Positions 31,005-38,903 of a stretch of DNA of 52,950 bases are shown piece by piece. The notes below the pieces were generated by a model. The model had not been told where the DNA came from, did not search any database, and saw nothing but the letters and a program-made list of their open reading frames with translations. How positions within the stretch are numbered: position 1 is the stretch's first letter; each line of letters starts with the position of its first letter. The stretch is from an uncultured Gemmiger sp. (GTDB lineage: Bacteria; Bacillota; Clostridia; Oscillospirales; Ruminococcaceae): the NCBI GenBank assembly GCA_934502625.1, contig CAKSUQ010000017.1, forward strand, positions 1 through 52,950. Direction: 5' to 3'. Made by a program: the position numbers and the translations under genes.

Positions 31005-31063
31005 TTACTGCTTTGTAGAGGGCGATGCTTGCATCCGCCCCTGCATATGTGAAATGCAGAAAA

Positions 31064-31107
31064 ATTTCGCATTGTTGCCGTGACAACATACGAAATCCTA
31101 TTTTTTT
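31064..31107 (+). terminator. eno terminator
   Basis: ATTTCG (31064-31069) with CGAAAT (31091-31096), and an inner GTTG/CAAC pair, form a long stem followed by a T run at 31099-31107. Confidence 0.75.
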
Positions 31108-31188
31108 GGTATAGTATCCCTGCCGGGTGGAGAAATGCCCGGACATGCAAAACTTGCTGTTGCATTGGCCTTGAGTATTTTGTATAAT
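31107..31188 (+). promoter_or_regulatory. Tandem pflB promoters
   Basis: P1 is TGG plus TATAGT at 31110-31115 (extended -10). P2 is TTGCAT at 31160-31165, 17 bases, TATAAT at 31183-31188. An inverted repeat ATGCAA-N9-TTGCAT spans 31145-31165 and covers the P2 -35, a class II activator position. A CCGGG/CCCGG hairpin lies between P1 and P2. Confidence 0.7.
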
Positions 31189-31240
31189 GAAAAAGACCGA
31201 TGCGCTACATTTTGTGTTTTGATTTCAGAAGAGGTGCACA

Positions 31241-33493
31241 ATGACAGATTTCAAACAGTGGGAAGGCTTTGAAGGCCGCATCTGGAAAGAGGAAGTCAAT
31301 ACGCGTGACTTCATCCAGAAGAACTACACCCCCTACGACGGCGACGAGAGCTTCCTCGCCGGTCCGACCGACGCTACCAACAAGCTGTGGGGCGCACTGC
31401 AGAAGCTGCAGAAGGAAGAGCGCGCCAAGGGCGGCGTGCTGGACATGGAGACGGAGATCGTCTCCGGCCTGACCGCCTACGGCCCCGGCTATATCGACCC
31501 TGCGCTGAAGGATCTCGAAAAGGTCGTCGGCCTGCAGACCGACAAGCCCCTGAAGCGCGCCTTCATGCCCTATGGCGGCATCAAGATGGCAGAGCAGGCT
31601 TGCACCACCTACGGCTACCAGCCCAGCGAGAAGCTGCACGAGATTTTCACCAAGTACACCCGCACCCACAATCAGGCTGTGTTTGATGCCTACACCCCGG
31701 AGATGAAGAAGGCGCGCCACAGCCACATCGTCACCGGTCTGCCCGACACCTACGGCCGCGGCCGTATCGTCGGCGACTACCGCCGCGTGGCGCTGTACGG
31801 CATCGACTACCTCATCAAGGCCAAGCAGAACGACTTCGCCAACTGCGGTGACGGCACCATGACCGAGGAAGTTGTCCGCCAGCGCGAAGAAATTGCGATG
31901 CAGATTTCTGCCCTGAAGGGCATGAAGGAGATGGCCGCCGCCTACGGCTTCGACATCTCCCAGCCCGCCTCCAATGCGAAAGAGGCCGTCCAGTGGCTGT
32001 ACTTCGGCTATCTGGCTGCCATCAAGACCCAGAACGGCGCTGCCATGTCCGTCGGCCGCGTGTCCACCTTCCTCGACATCTACATCCAGCGCGATCTGGA
32101 CAACGGCACCCTGACCGAGACCGAGGCACAGGAGCTGATCGACCACATGGTCATGAAGTTCCGCATGGTCAAGTTCGCCCGCATCCCCAGCTACAACCAG
32201 CTGTTCAGCGGCGACCCCGTCTGGGCGACCCTCGAAGTCGGCGGTATCGGCATGGACGGCCGCTCCATGGTCACGAAGAACGACTTCCGCTTCCTGCATA
32301 CGCTGGAGAACATGGGTCCCGCCCCGGAGCCGAACATGACGGTGCTGTACTCCAGCGCGCTGCCCAAGACCTTCAAGGACTATGCGTCCAAGATCTCGAT
32401 TGAGACTTCTTCCGTTCAGTACGAGAACGACGACGTCATGAAGCCTGTCTGGGGCGACGACTACTCCATCTGCTGCTGCGTTTCCGCCACCCAGACCGGC
32501 AAGGAGATGCAGTTCTTCGGTGCGCGTGCGAACCTCGCCAAGTGCCTGCTGTACGCCATCAACGGCGGCGTCGACGAGAAGCTCGGCGAGCAGGTCGGCC
32601 CTGCTTATGCGCCTATCACTGCCGAGTACCTCGACTACAACGAGGTCATGGCGAAGTACGACGTCATGATGGACTGGCTGGCCGGGCTGTATGTCAACAT
32701 CCTGAACCTCATCCAGTATATGCACGACAAGTACTACTACGAGGCTGCCGAGATGGCCCTGATCGACACCGATGTCCGCCGCACCTTCGCTACCGGCATC
32801 GCCGGCTTCAGCCATGTGGTCGACTCCCTGTCCGCCATCAAGTACGCCAAGGTTAAGTGCATCCGCAACGAGCAGGGCCTTGTCACCGATTACGAGATCG
32901 AGGGCGACTTCCCGAAGTACGGCAACGATGATGACCGCGCCGACGACATCGCCGTCGAGCTGCTGCGCAGCTTCCTCGAGAAGATCAAGCGCCGCCACAC
33001 CTACCGCAACTCCGAGCCGACGACCTCCATCCTGACCATCACCTCCAACGTCGTCTACGGCAAGGCCACCGGCGCTATGCCCGACGGCCGCAAGGCGTAC
33101 ACCCCGTTTGCCCCCGGCGGCAACCCGTCCTATGGCGCCGAGACCCACGGCCTGCTGGCGAGCCTGAACTCTGTTGCCAAGCTGCCCTACCACTGGGCGC
33201 TGGACGGCATCTCCAACACCCAGACCATCAACCCCGATGCGCTGGGTCACGGCGAGGGCGAGCGCGTGAACAACCTCGTGCAGGTCTTGGACGGCTACTT
33301 CGATCAGGGCGCACACCACCTGAACGTCAACGTCTTTGGCACCGAGAAGCTGATCGACGCCATGGAGCACCCGGAGAAGGAAGAGTACGCCAACTTCACC
33401 ATCCGTGTTTCCGGCTACGCGGTCAAGTTCATCGACCTGACGAAGGAACAGCAGCTGGACGTCATCGCACGTACCTGCCACAAGGTTCTGTAA
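31241..33493 (+). CDS. pflB: Formate C-acetyltransferase (pyruvate formate-lyase)
   Basis: A 750-residue glycyl radical enzyme that splits pyruvate and CoA into formate and acetyl-CoA under anaerobic conditions. The active-site cysteine pair is in [16 protein letters not shown] near residue 410 and the glycyl radical loop is RVSGYAVKF near 725. Length and both sites are as expected. The start at 31241 follows AAGAGGTG by 7 bases. The activase follows after a terminator and a second promoter. Codons are strongly biased, as for an abundant protein. Confidence 0.98.
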   Translation: MTDFKQWEGFEGRIWKEEVNTRDFIQKNYTPYDGDESFLAGPTDATNKLWGALQKLQKEERAKGGVLDMETEIVSGLTAYGPGYIDPALKDLEKVVGLQTDKPLKRAFMPYGGIKMAEQACTTYGYQPSEKLHEIFTKYTRTHNQAVFDAYTPEMKKARHSHIVTGLPDTYGRGRIVGDYRRVALYGIDYLIKAKQNDFANCGDGTMTEEVVRQREEIAMQISALKGMKEMAAAYGFDISQPASNAKEAVQWLYFGYLAAIKTQNGAAMSVGRVSTFLDIYIQRDLDNGTLTETEAQELIDHMVMKFRMVKFARIPSYNQLFSGDPVWATLEVGGIGMDGRSMVTKNDFRFLHTLENMGPAPEPNMTVLYSSALPKTFKDYASKISIETSSVQYENDDVMKPVWGDDYSICCCVSATQTGKEMQFFGARANLAKCLLYAINGGVDEKLGEQVGPAYAPITAEYLDYNEVMAKYDVMMDWLAGLYVNILNLIQYMHDKYYYEAAEMALIDTDVRRTFATGIAGFSHVVDSLSAIKYAKVKCIRNEQGLVTDYEIEGDFPKYGNDDDRADDIAVELLRSFLEKIKRRHTYRNSEPTTSILTITSNVVYGKATGAMPDGRKAYTPFAPGGNPSYGAETHGLLASLNSVAKLPYHWALDGISNTQTINPDALGHGEGERVNNLVQVLDGYFDQGAHHLNVNVFGTEKLIDAMEHPEKEEYANFTIRVSGYAVKFIDLTKEQQLDVIARTCHKVL

Positions 33494-33502
33494 TTTTGCC
33501 TG

Positions 33503-33546
33503 AAAAGACCCGCAGCCTGCGGCTGCGGGTCTTTTTGTGGTATACT
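33503..33546 (+). terminator. Terminator after pflB with pflA promoter at its end
   Basis: AAAAGACCCGCAGC and GCTGCGGGTCTTTT pair around a 5-base loop. The T run runs into TGTGG and TATACT at 33541-33546, an extended -10 element for pflA. Thus termination and initiation sit side by side and would keep the activase at a lower level than PflB. Confidence 0.82.
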
Positions 33547-33576
33547 GTAAGCAATCATTTTAAACGGAGGCACTCT

Positions 33577-34338
33577 ATGTCCGAAACCCTAGGCTACATC
33601 CATTCCGTCGAAACGTTCGGCCTTGTCGACGGCCCCGGCGTGCGGTACATCATCTTTTTGCAGGGCTGCGCCATGCGCTGCCAATACTGCCATAACCCCG
33701 AAACATGGGCGTTCACCAAGGACAACGCCAAGACCCCGCAGGAGGCGTTCAGCGCGGCCTACCGCTACCGCAACTACTGGCGCAGCAACGGCGGCCTGAC
33801 GATCAGCGGCGGCGAACCGCTGCGCCAGCTGGACTTCGTCAGCGAGGTATTCCGCCTTGCCCGCGCCAAAAAGGTGCAGACCGCGCTGGACACCAGCGCC
33901 CAGCCCTTCGCGCCGGACGATGCCGAATGGATGGCGCGGTTTGACAAGCTGCTGGAAAACACCGACCTCGTCATCCTCGACCTGAAGGAGATCGACGATG
34001 AGAAGCACAGGAAGCTGACCGGCCACAGCAACAAAAACATTCTGGCGATGGCGCAGTACGTCGCGGCCAAGGGCGTTGCCCTCTGGATCCGGCACGTGCT
34101 GGTGCCCGGCCTGACCGACGACGCCGACGGTCTGCGGCAGCTGGACGCGTTTATTAAGACGCTGCCCACCGTGCGCCGGGTGGAAATTCTGCCCTACCAC
34201 ACGCTGGGGCTGTTCAAGTGGCAGAATTTGGGCATCCCGTACCCGCTGGACGGCGTGCGGGTGCCCACGGCGGAAGAAATTGCTGCGGCGGAGCAGCTGC
34301 TGCACGTACAGGATTACCCCGATGCCCCGAAAGACTAA
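33577..34338 (+). CDS. pflA: Pyruvate formate-lyase activating enzyme
   Basis: A 253-residue radical SAM protein that makes the glycyl radical in PflB. The cluster motif is CAMRCQYC (CxxxCxxC) near residue 30; FGLVDGPGVRYIIFLQGC precedes it as in all PflA. GGLTISGGEPLRQ near 70 binds SAM. The ATG at 33577 is 6 bases after GGAGG; the longer frame to 33496 was rejected as it lacks a site. It pairs with pflB upstream. Confidence 0.96.
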   Translation: MSETLGYIHSVETFGLVDGPGVRYIIFLQGCAMRCQYCHNPETWAFTKDNAKTPQEAFSAAYRYRNYWRSNGGLTISGGEPLRQLDFVSEVFRLARAKKVQTALDTSAQPFAPDDAEWMARFDKLLENTDLVILDLKEIDDEKHRKLTGHSNKNILAMAQYVAAKGVALWIRHVLVPGLTDDADGLRQLDAFIKTLPTVRRVEILPYHTLGLFKWQNLGIPYPLDGVRVPTAEEIAAAEQLLHVQDYPDAPKD

Positions 34339-34376
34339 TTTCTACAAAAATAGTGGGAATTATTTTTAAAAAGCAC
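34339..34376. other. Start of a 540-base gene-free stretch after pflA
   Basis: Between pflA (stop 34338) and the aldo-keto reductase (stop 34878) no credible protein gene exists. The stretch holds, in order, a strong promoter, a candidate small RNA with its terminator, three hairpins and a repeat element, listed separately. Only AT-rich sequence without a visible hairpin lies in these first bases. Confidence 0.6.
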
Positions 34377-34405
34377 TTGACATCGGCGCTTTCGTATGGT
34401 AAAGT
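34377..34405 (+). promoter_or_regulatory. Strong promoter with no gene behind it
   Basis: TTGACA at 34377-34382, 17 bases, TAAAGT at 34400-34405 with an upstream TGG. A start near 34412 is expected. Confidence 0.82.
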
Positions 34406-34411
34406 ATACTC

Positions 34412-34597
34412 GTGGTTAGTAACTGCTAACCATAACCAATCTCGAACCGTCAGCCGGCTGTTTGCCTCTCCGGCGCGGTTCCTGCCAATAACAGGCTGCG
34501 CCTCCGTTTTGGCGTTTTGCTCTGCGCCTTTTTAGCGGTCTGCTTATTGCGTTTTGCCCTCATCGTTCTCTGCTCCGGACGGTGGGGGATTTTTTTA
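34412..34597 (+). ncRNA. Candidate structured small RNA, about 185 bases
   Basis: The region lies between the promoter at 34377 and an intrinsic terminator, where CCCTCATCGT (34557-34566) pairs with ACGGTGGGGG (34579-34588) before a T run. It has no open frame with a ribosome site. Stems seen in order: GGTTAG-N6-CTAACC (34414-34431), a nested GAACCG/CGGTTC with inner GCCGG/CCGGC (34444-34480), and a long arm closed by CAATAA/TTATTG (34486-34549). The size resembles 6S RNA, but the ends do not form the closing stem of 6S, and no tmRNA, SRP or RNase P signature was seen. Its identity is open; a leader of a lost gene is an alternative. Confidence 0.6.
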
Positions 34598-34682
34598 TTG
34601 GTGCGCCGCCTTATAGGGCGCACCAATAAAAAACAACCGCGTACAGCGGTTGTTCCGCTTACACCCGCCTGCGAACGCGGGC
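34591..34682. repeat. Three hairpins behind the candidate RNA
   Basis: First, a perfect 17-bp inverted repeat, TTTTTTATTGGTGCGCC (34591-34607) and its complement (34617-34633). Second, AACAACCGC-GTACA-GCGGTTGTT at 34632-34654. Third, CCCGC/GCGGG near 34664-34681. The first may join or replace the terminator of the RNA. Confidence 0.7.
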
Positions 34683-34716
34683 AATGAAAGAAGGAACGTA
34701 CCGTGCGGGTTGTTAC

Positions 34717-34875
34717 AAAAAAGGCTTCCCCTTGGGGGGAAGCTGTCACCGAAGGTGACGGATGAGGGGCGGCGTTACCGCAGCCACCCATTCACGGGCA
34801 ACAACGGCAGCGCCGCCCCTCATCCGGCCTCGGTCGGAGCCTCGGCCACCTTCCCCCCACGGGGAAGGCTTTTTT
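34717..34875. mobile_element. MITE-like element with GGCTTCCCC ends
   Basis: A 159-base stretch whose ends, AAAAAAGGCTTCCCC and GGGGAAGGCTTTTTT, are inverted repeats with one mismatch. Inside lie GGTGACGGATGAGGGGCGGC and its approximate complement GCCGCCCCTCATCCG, so the whole can fold into one long hairpin. A right half occurs at about 29275-29320, and a minimal end-to-end version seems to be the terminator at 24007. It has no gene and would depend on an unseen transposase, or act only as a terminator. It abuts the stop of the aldo-keto reductase. Confidence 0.65.
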
Positions 34876-34877
34876 AT

Positions 34878-35867
34878 TTATTTACTGATTTTATCAATCT
34901 CCGCCAATTCCTCGGTCGTAAACTTCGTATTCTCCACCGCCTTGATGTTGTCCAAAATCTGCTGCGTCTTCGACGCACCGATCAGCACCGTCGTGATCTC
35001 CTCGTGGCTCAGCAGCCAAGCCAAGGCCATCTCGGCGAGGGTCTGCCCGCGCGCGGCGGCAATATCATTCAGCGCCTGAATTTTCGCGATCTTCTCCGGC
35101 GTGATGTCCTTCTCCTTCAGGAAGCGCCCGTCGGTGTGGACGCGGCTGTCGGCGGGGATGCCGTGTAGATAGCGGTCGGTCAGCAAGCCCTGCGCCAAGG
35201 GGCTGAAGGTGATGATGCCCTTGTGCAGCTTCGCAGCGGTCTCCTTCAGGCCGTTGTTCTCGATGGTGCGGTCAAAAATCGAGTAGCGGTTCTGGTTGAT
35301 GACGAACGGCACGTGCAGCTCGTCCAAGATCGCTGTCGCCTTTTCCAGCGTTGCACCGTCATAGTTGGACAGGCCGACGTACAGCGCCTTGCCGCTGCGC
35401 ACGGCCTGCGCCAGTGCGCCCATCGTTTCCTCCAGCGGGGTATTGGGATCCATGCGGTGATGGTAAAAAATGTCTACATAGTCCAGCCCCATGCGGCGCA
35501 GACTTTGATCGAGGCTCGCCAGCAGGTACTTGCGGCTGCCCCAGTTGCCGTAGGGGCCGTCCCACATCTCGTAACCGGCCTTGGTGGAGATGATCAGCTC
35601 GTCACGGTAGACGCCGAGGTCGTCCCGCAGGATCTTGCCAAAGTTGGTCTCGGCCGCGCCGGGTTCGGGGCCGTAGTTGTTTGCAAGGTCAAAATGGGTA
35701 ATGCCGTGGTCGAACGCCGTGCGGCAGAGCGCGCGCATGTTCGCATACGGGGCGGTGTCGCCGAAATTGTGCCACAGCCCCAGCGAGACGGCGGGCAGCA
35801 GCAGACCACTGTCGCCGCAGCGGCGATAGGGCAGGGTGGAATAACGTTCCTGAGCAGCTTGGTACAT
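34878..35867 (-). CDS. Aldo/keto reductase, YghZ/Kvb-like
   Basis: A 329-residue NADPH-dependent TIM-barrel reductase. It carries the catalytic tetrad of the family: D in THFDLANNYG (near residue 58-66, with the Tyr of NNYG), K in ISTKAGYE near 95 and H in DIFYHHRMD near 130. The run NYGPEPGAAETNFGKIL points to the subfamily of L-glyceraldehyde-3-phosphate reductases (YghZ). The natural substrate is not certain; methylglyoxal or glyceraldehyde phosphates are likely. The start follows GGAGGG. A single gene. Confidence 0.88.
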   Translation of the reverse strand: MYQAAQERYSTLPYRRCGDSGLLLPAVSLGLWHNFGDTAPYANMRALCRTAFDHGITHFDLANNYGPEPGAAETNFGKILRDDLGVYRDELIISTKAGYEMWDGPYGNWGSRKYLLASLDQSLRRMGLDYVDIFYHHRMDPNTPLEETMGALAQAVRSGKALYVGLSNYDGATLEKATAILDELHVPFVINQNRYSIFDRTIENNGLKETAAKLHKGIITFSPLAQGLLTDRYLHGIPADSRVHTDGRFLKEKDITPEKIAKIQALNDIAAARGQTLAEMALAWLLSHEEITTVLIGASKTQQILDNIKAVENTKFTTEELAEIDKISK

Positions 35868-35893
35868 GGGTGAAACCCTCCTTTATACCTCTT

Positions 35894-35922
35894 ATTATAA
35901 AAGCGCGGCGGCGGGCTCGCAA
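35894..35922 (-). promoter_or_regulatory. Aldo/keto reductase promoter
   Basis: Minus strand: TTGCGA, 17 bases, TATAAT; the -35 matches four of six. Confidence 0.65.
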
Positions 35923-35961
35923 TGTGAAAATCTTACAAAAAAGCGGCCGGATTTTAGGCAC

Positions 35962-36008
35962 TTGACATAAATCCGAAATCGGACTATAATATTATCCGAT
36001 TTCGGATT
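35962..36008 (+). promoter_or_regulatory. marR promoter with two operators
   Basis: A consensus promoter, TTGACA (35962-35967), 17 bases, TATAAT (35985-35990). Two arms of a perfect 14-bp inverted repeat, AATCCGAAATCGGA (35970-35983) and TCCGATTTCGGATT (35995-36008), lie on either side of the -10. Each arm is itself a TCCGA/TCGGA palindrome, so two regulator dimers may bind 25 bases apart and block the promoter. Confidence 0.9.
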
Positions 36009-36028
36009 TTGAAATGAGGAAACCCACC

Positions 36029-36487
36029 ATGCAAGAGATAACCCCGCAGGCGCACGACCTGCTGGAACGCACGAACCGCCAATTCAACGAGTGCAACGCC
36101 CTGTACCACACGGTCGCCCAGCGGTGCGGCCTGTCCGACGCGGCGTTCTGGCTGCTGTATGCGCTGTGCACCGCCGATGAGCCGCTGACCCAGAACCGCA
36201 TCGCGGCGGATTGGGCGCTGCCGAAGCAGACGCTGAACTCCGCCGTGGCCGCGATGGTAAAAAAAGGGCTGGTGGAACTTTTTCCGGGAAAAGGTGCGCA
36301 CAGCGGCAAGCTGGTAACGCTGACCGATGAAGGCCGCGCACTGGCCGCCCGCACGGTGGAGCCGGTCATTGCAGCCGAGCAGCAGGCCATGACCCGTCAG
36401 GGCCTTGCCGAGGTCGAGCAGAACTGCCGCCTGACCCAGCGGTATCTGGAATGCTTACGGCAGGAGTTTGAAAAAATTGCGCGGTAG
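36029..36487 (+). CDS. MarR family transcriptional regulator
   Basis: A 152-residue winged-helix regulator. The recognition region is NRIAADWALPKQTLNSAVAAM near 60-80, and the wing holds GKGAHSGKLVTLTDEGRAL near 95. The ATG at 36029 lies 7 bases after GAGGAAA; the ATG at 36014 overlaps that site. It is the first gene of a pair with MATE 3 and most likely represses both through the doubled TCCGA operators just ahead of it. The inducing compound is unknown. Confidence 0.92.
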   Translation: MQEITPQAHDLLERTNRQFNECNALYHTVAQRCGLSDAAFWLLYALCTADEPLTQNRIAADWALPKQTLNSAVAAMVKKGLVELFPGKGAHSGKLVTLTDEGRALAARTVEPVIAAEQQAMTRQGLAEVEQNCRLTQRYLECLRQEFEKIAR

Positions 36488-36601
36488 GGGCCGGGCATGC
36501 CCGGCCCGCAGCATAATGGAAACAGGGAGGTAAAGGCAAGGTGCAGGGCCGGACATGTCCGGCCCCTACGCGCGTCTTTGCCGCAACAAACAGGAGCATT
36601 T
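36488..36601. repeat. Palindromes between marR and MATE 3
   Basis: GGGGCCGGGCATGCCCGGCCC right after GTA (36487) and GGGCCGGACATGTCCGGCCC before CTAC (near 36547). Both belong to the GTAG-flanked family and share the pattern NNNCATGNNN or NNNACATGTNNN in the middle. Transcription probably passes through to the MATE gene. Confidence 0.75.
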
Positions 36602-37948
36602 ATGTCAAAAGTAAACCGGATCCAATTATCCGACCACTTCACCACCGGGCGGCTGCTGAAATTCACGGCGTCGCCTATCATTATGATGATCTTCACGTCG
36701 ATCTACACCATCGTGGATGGCTTCTTTGTCTCGAACTATGCGGGTAAAACGGCGTTTACGGCGCTGAACCTGATCTGCCCGTATCTTCAGATGCTGGGCT
36801 GCCTCGGCTTTATGATCGGCACGGGCGGCAGCGCGCTGGTCGCCATGACGCTGGGCACCGGCGATGAAAAGCGCGCAAATCAGCTGTTCAGTATGCTGGC
36901 GGTCGCAACCGCCGTGCTGGGGGTGCTGTTCAGCGCTTTCGGCCTTGCGCTGTTGGAGCCCGTGGCCGTCATGCTGGGCGCAACGCCGGAGCTGCTGCCC
37001 AGCTGCCTGACCTATGGCCGCATTCTGCTGACCTTCCAGACTGCGTTTATGCTGCAATATCTGTTCCAGAGCTTCTTCATCGCGGCGGAAAAGCCGAAGC
37101 TCGGCCTGTTCTTCACGGTCGCGGCGGGTGCCACGAACATGGTGCTGGACTTTGTCCTTGTCGGTGTGGCGGGCTTCGGGCTGGCCGGTGCGGCGGCGGC
37201 CACGGTCATCAGCCAGATGGTCGGCGGTGTCGCGCCCATCTTCTACTTTATCAAGCGCCGCCCCGGCTGCCGGCTGTATTTCACCAAGCCGCTGTTCAGC
37301 CTGTGGGAGTTGTTCAAGGCCTGCACCAACGGTGCCAGCGAACTGATGACGAACATCTCAATGTCGCTTGTCAGCGCGCTGTATAATATCCAGCTGCTCA
37401 AGCTGTTCGGCGCGGACGGCGTCGCGGCCTACGGCGTTATCATGTACATGGGCTTTGTGTTCGCAGCGGTGTTCATCGGCTATGCGCAGGGCTGCGCGCC
37501 CATCGTCAGCTACCACTTCGGCGCGGACAACAGGGACGAGCTGAAGAACCTGCTGCGCCGCAGCGTGACGATCATTGCCGTGGCGGGCGTGGCGATGCTG
37601 ATGTCCAGCGAGCTGCTGGCCGAGCCGCTGGCGAAAATTTTCGTCGGCTACGACGCGGGTCTGCTGGCGCTGACGATACACGGCATGAAGCTGTATTCCA
37701 TCAGCTTTATTCTGTCCGGGTTCAACATTTTCGGCTCGGCGTTCTTCACGGCGCTGAACAACGGCGCGGTGTCGGCGGCTATCAGCTTCCTGCGCACGCT
37801 GCTGTTCCAGATCGTGTCGATTCTGGCACTGCCCATCCTCATCGGTGTCGACGGCATCTGGTTGGCCGTCGTTGCGGCAGAAGCCATGGCGCTGGTGTGC
37901 ACCGGGGCTTTTATTGTGTGGGGACGGAAAAAGTACGGGTACCTGTAA
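36602..37948 (+). CDS. MATE family efflux transporter (3)
   Basis: A 448-residue MatE protein of the MepA-like branch: the helix MIFTSIYTIVDGFFVSNYAG near residue 25 and FGADNRDELKNLLRRS near 310 are typical, as is YAQGCAPIVSYHFG. It lies 114 bases after marR and has no promoter of its own that I can see, so the MarR-family regulator likely controls it, as MepR does MepA in staphylococci. Export of cationic drugs is probable but not proven. The ATG follows GGAGC. An AGATAAT element begins directly after the stop. Confidence 0.9.
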   Translation: MSKVNRIQLSDHFTTGRLLKFTASPIIMMIFTSIYTIVDGFFVSNYAGKTAFTALNLICPYLQMLGCLGFMIGTGGSALVAMTLGTGDEKRANQLFSMLAVATAVLGVLFSAFGLALLEPVAVMLGATPELLPSCLTYGRILLTFQTAFMLQYLFQSFFIAAEKPKLGLFFTVAAGATNMVLDFVLVGVAGFGLAGAAAATVISQMVGGVAPIFYFIKRRPGCRLYFTKPLFSLWELFKACTNGASELMTNISMSLVSALYNIQLLKLFGADGVAAYGVIMYMGFVFAAVFIGYAQGCAPIVSYHFGADNRDELKNLLRRSVTIIAVAGVAMLMSSELLAEPLAKIFVGYDAGLLALTIHGMKLYSISFILSGFNIFGSAFFTALNNGAVSAAISFLRTLLFQIVSILALPILIGVDGIWLAVVAAEAMALVCTGAFIVWGRKKYGYL

Positions 37949-38076
37949 AAAGATAAGAGATAAAAGATAATAGATAAGAGAAAAGGTGGAGTTTGCGCCC
38001 GCAGGCGCAAACAAATTTTAAATCGCGCGGCAGCGCACACCATGTTTATTATCTTTTATCTATTATCTATTATCTC
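37949..38076. mobile_element. AGATAAT element, copy 1
   Basis: About 128 bases. The left end is a run of GATAA-type heptads (AAGATAAGAGATAAAAGATA and so on), the right end the inverted form (TTATTATCTTTTATCTATTA). In the middle is GGTGGAG, then the hairpin TTTGCGCC-CGCA-GGCGCAAA, then AAATTTTAAATCGCGCGGCA. It begins right after the MATE 3 stop codon. Confidence 0.8.
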
Positions 38077-38082
38077 GACTAA

Positions 38083-38118
38083 AGAAAAAGCGGACGCTCG
38101 CGAGCGTCCGCTTCTTCT
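38083..38118. terminator. Bidirectional terminator
   Basis: AAGCGGACGCTCG and CGAGCGTCCGCTT, 13-base arms with no spacer, with A-rich and T-rich flanks. Shared by MATE 3 and the ANTAR gene, which converge here. Confidence 0.9.
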
Positions 38119-38691
38119 TTAGTCGTCGTCTTCCTCGTCCAGTATCTCCTGCGCCACTTCGCTCCGGCTCATGCGGGTGTCCATGGCGCGCTTTTCGATG
38201 AGGCGGTGGGCGTCTGCTTCGGTCATGCCCTTCTTTTCGATCAAGTAGCACTTTGCGCGGTCGACCAGCCGCAGCTGGGCGATCTTGTCCAGCAGCTTGG
38301 CGTTCTCGGCGCGCAGCACGGCCAGCCGCTTGTAGTTGCTGGCTGCGATCTGCACGGCCTGCCGGAACTGCACGCCGGTGAACGGCTTGCCCAGCACCAG
38401 TACGCCGAAATCCTGCAATTTGTTGGCGATCTGCTCGGCGGTGCCGGTCTTTGCCAGCAGGATGACGCCCGCGTCGGTTTTCTCGACGGCGTCGGTGCCC
38501 AGCTCGTGCCCGAACTCGTCGGGCAGGGGTGTGTTGATGATGACGACTTCAAAGTCGCTCGCGTCCATGCGGCGGCGCGCTTCGCCGCCGCTGGCGACAA
38601 TAACGGGGCGGGTGTAGCCCAGCTCCGCAATATGCCGCGCCAGATATTCATTGGCATTATTCCCGGCCGAAACGATCAATGCCTTGGCCAT
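38119..38691 (-). CDS. ANTAR domain antitermination regulator with pseudo-receiver
   Basis: A 190-residue protein. Residues 1-118 resemble a response-regulator receiver, but the usual phosphoacceptor Asp is replaced (VVIINTPLPDE, Asn in place of Asp), so it is probably not phosphorylated. A coiled linker follows, then an ANTAR RNA-binding domain at about 130-185 (VDRAKCYLIEKKGMTEADAH, RLIEKRAMDTRMSRSEVA). ANTAR proteins prevent termination by binding hairpins in leader RNAs. It lies after glnA and so likely controls nitrogen genes such as glnA or glnN; the exact target is inference. Confidence 0.9.
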   Translation of the reverse strand: MAKALIVSAGNNANEYLARHIAELGYTRPVIVASGGEARRRMDASDFEVVIINTPLPDEFGHELGTDAVEKTDAGVILLAKTGTAEQIANKLQDFGVLVLGKPFTGVQFRQAVQIAASNYKRLAVLRAENAKLLDKIAQLRLVDRAKCYLIEKKGMTEADAHRLIEKRAMDTRMSRSEVAQEILDEEDDD

Positions 38692-38903
38692 GGGCTGCCC
38701 TCCCTTCCTGATGGATTTTTTGTGCCTGCCGTATGCGGGCGCATATGGAATGCGCCCCTACGGGTGGCGGAAAATTTCCGGGTAGGTCGTAGGGCGGCCT
38801 GCCCTCAGGCCGCCGTGCCCGTGCGCCGAAGCCGGAAACTTTTCCGCTTGGCACACGACTGCGGCGGGGTGAGGGCACCCCGCCCTACATCTATCCAGCA
38901 GGG
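38692..38903. repeat. Palindromes between glnA and the ANTAR gene
   Basis: Three modules: GGGCGCAT/ATGCGCCC with CTACG near 38738-38761, GGCGGCCTG/CAGGCCGCC after GTAG near 38793, and GGCGGGGTG/CACCCCGCC with CTAC near 38863-38887. The first is the module of 48-68 with G-C pairs swapped. No promoter was seen, so the ANTAR gene is likely co-transcribed with glnA. Confidence 0.75.

Noticed and set aside
31205..33481. A 758-codon minus-strand frame opposite pflB
   Set aside because: Antisense of a complete, highly biased gene; no ribosome site and no motif.
34412..34597. 6S RNA assignment for the orphan transcript
   Set aside because: Size and promoter fit, but the two ends do not pair and the stems lie one after another instead of forming a single rod with a central bubble.
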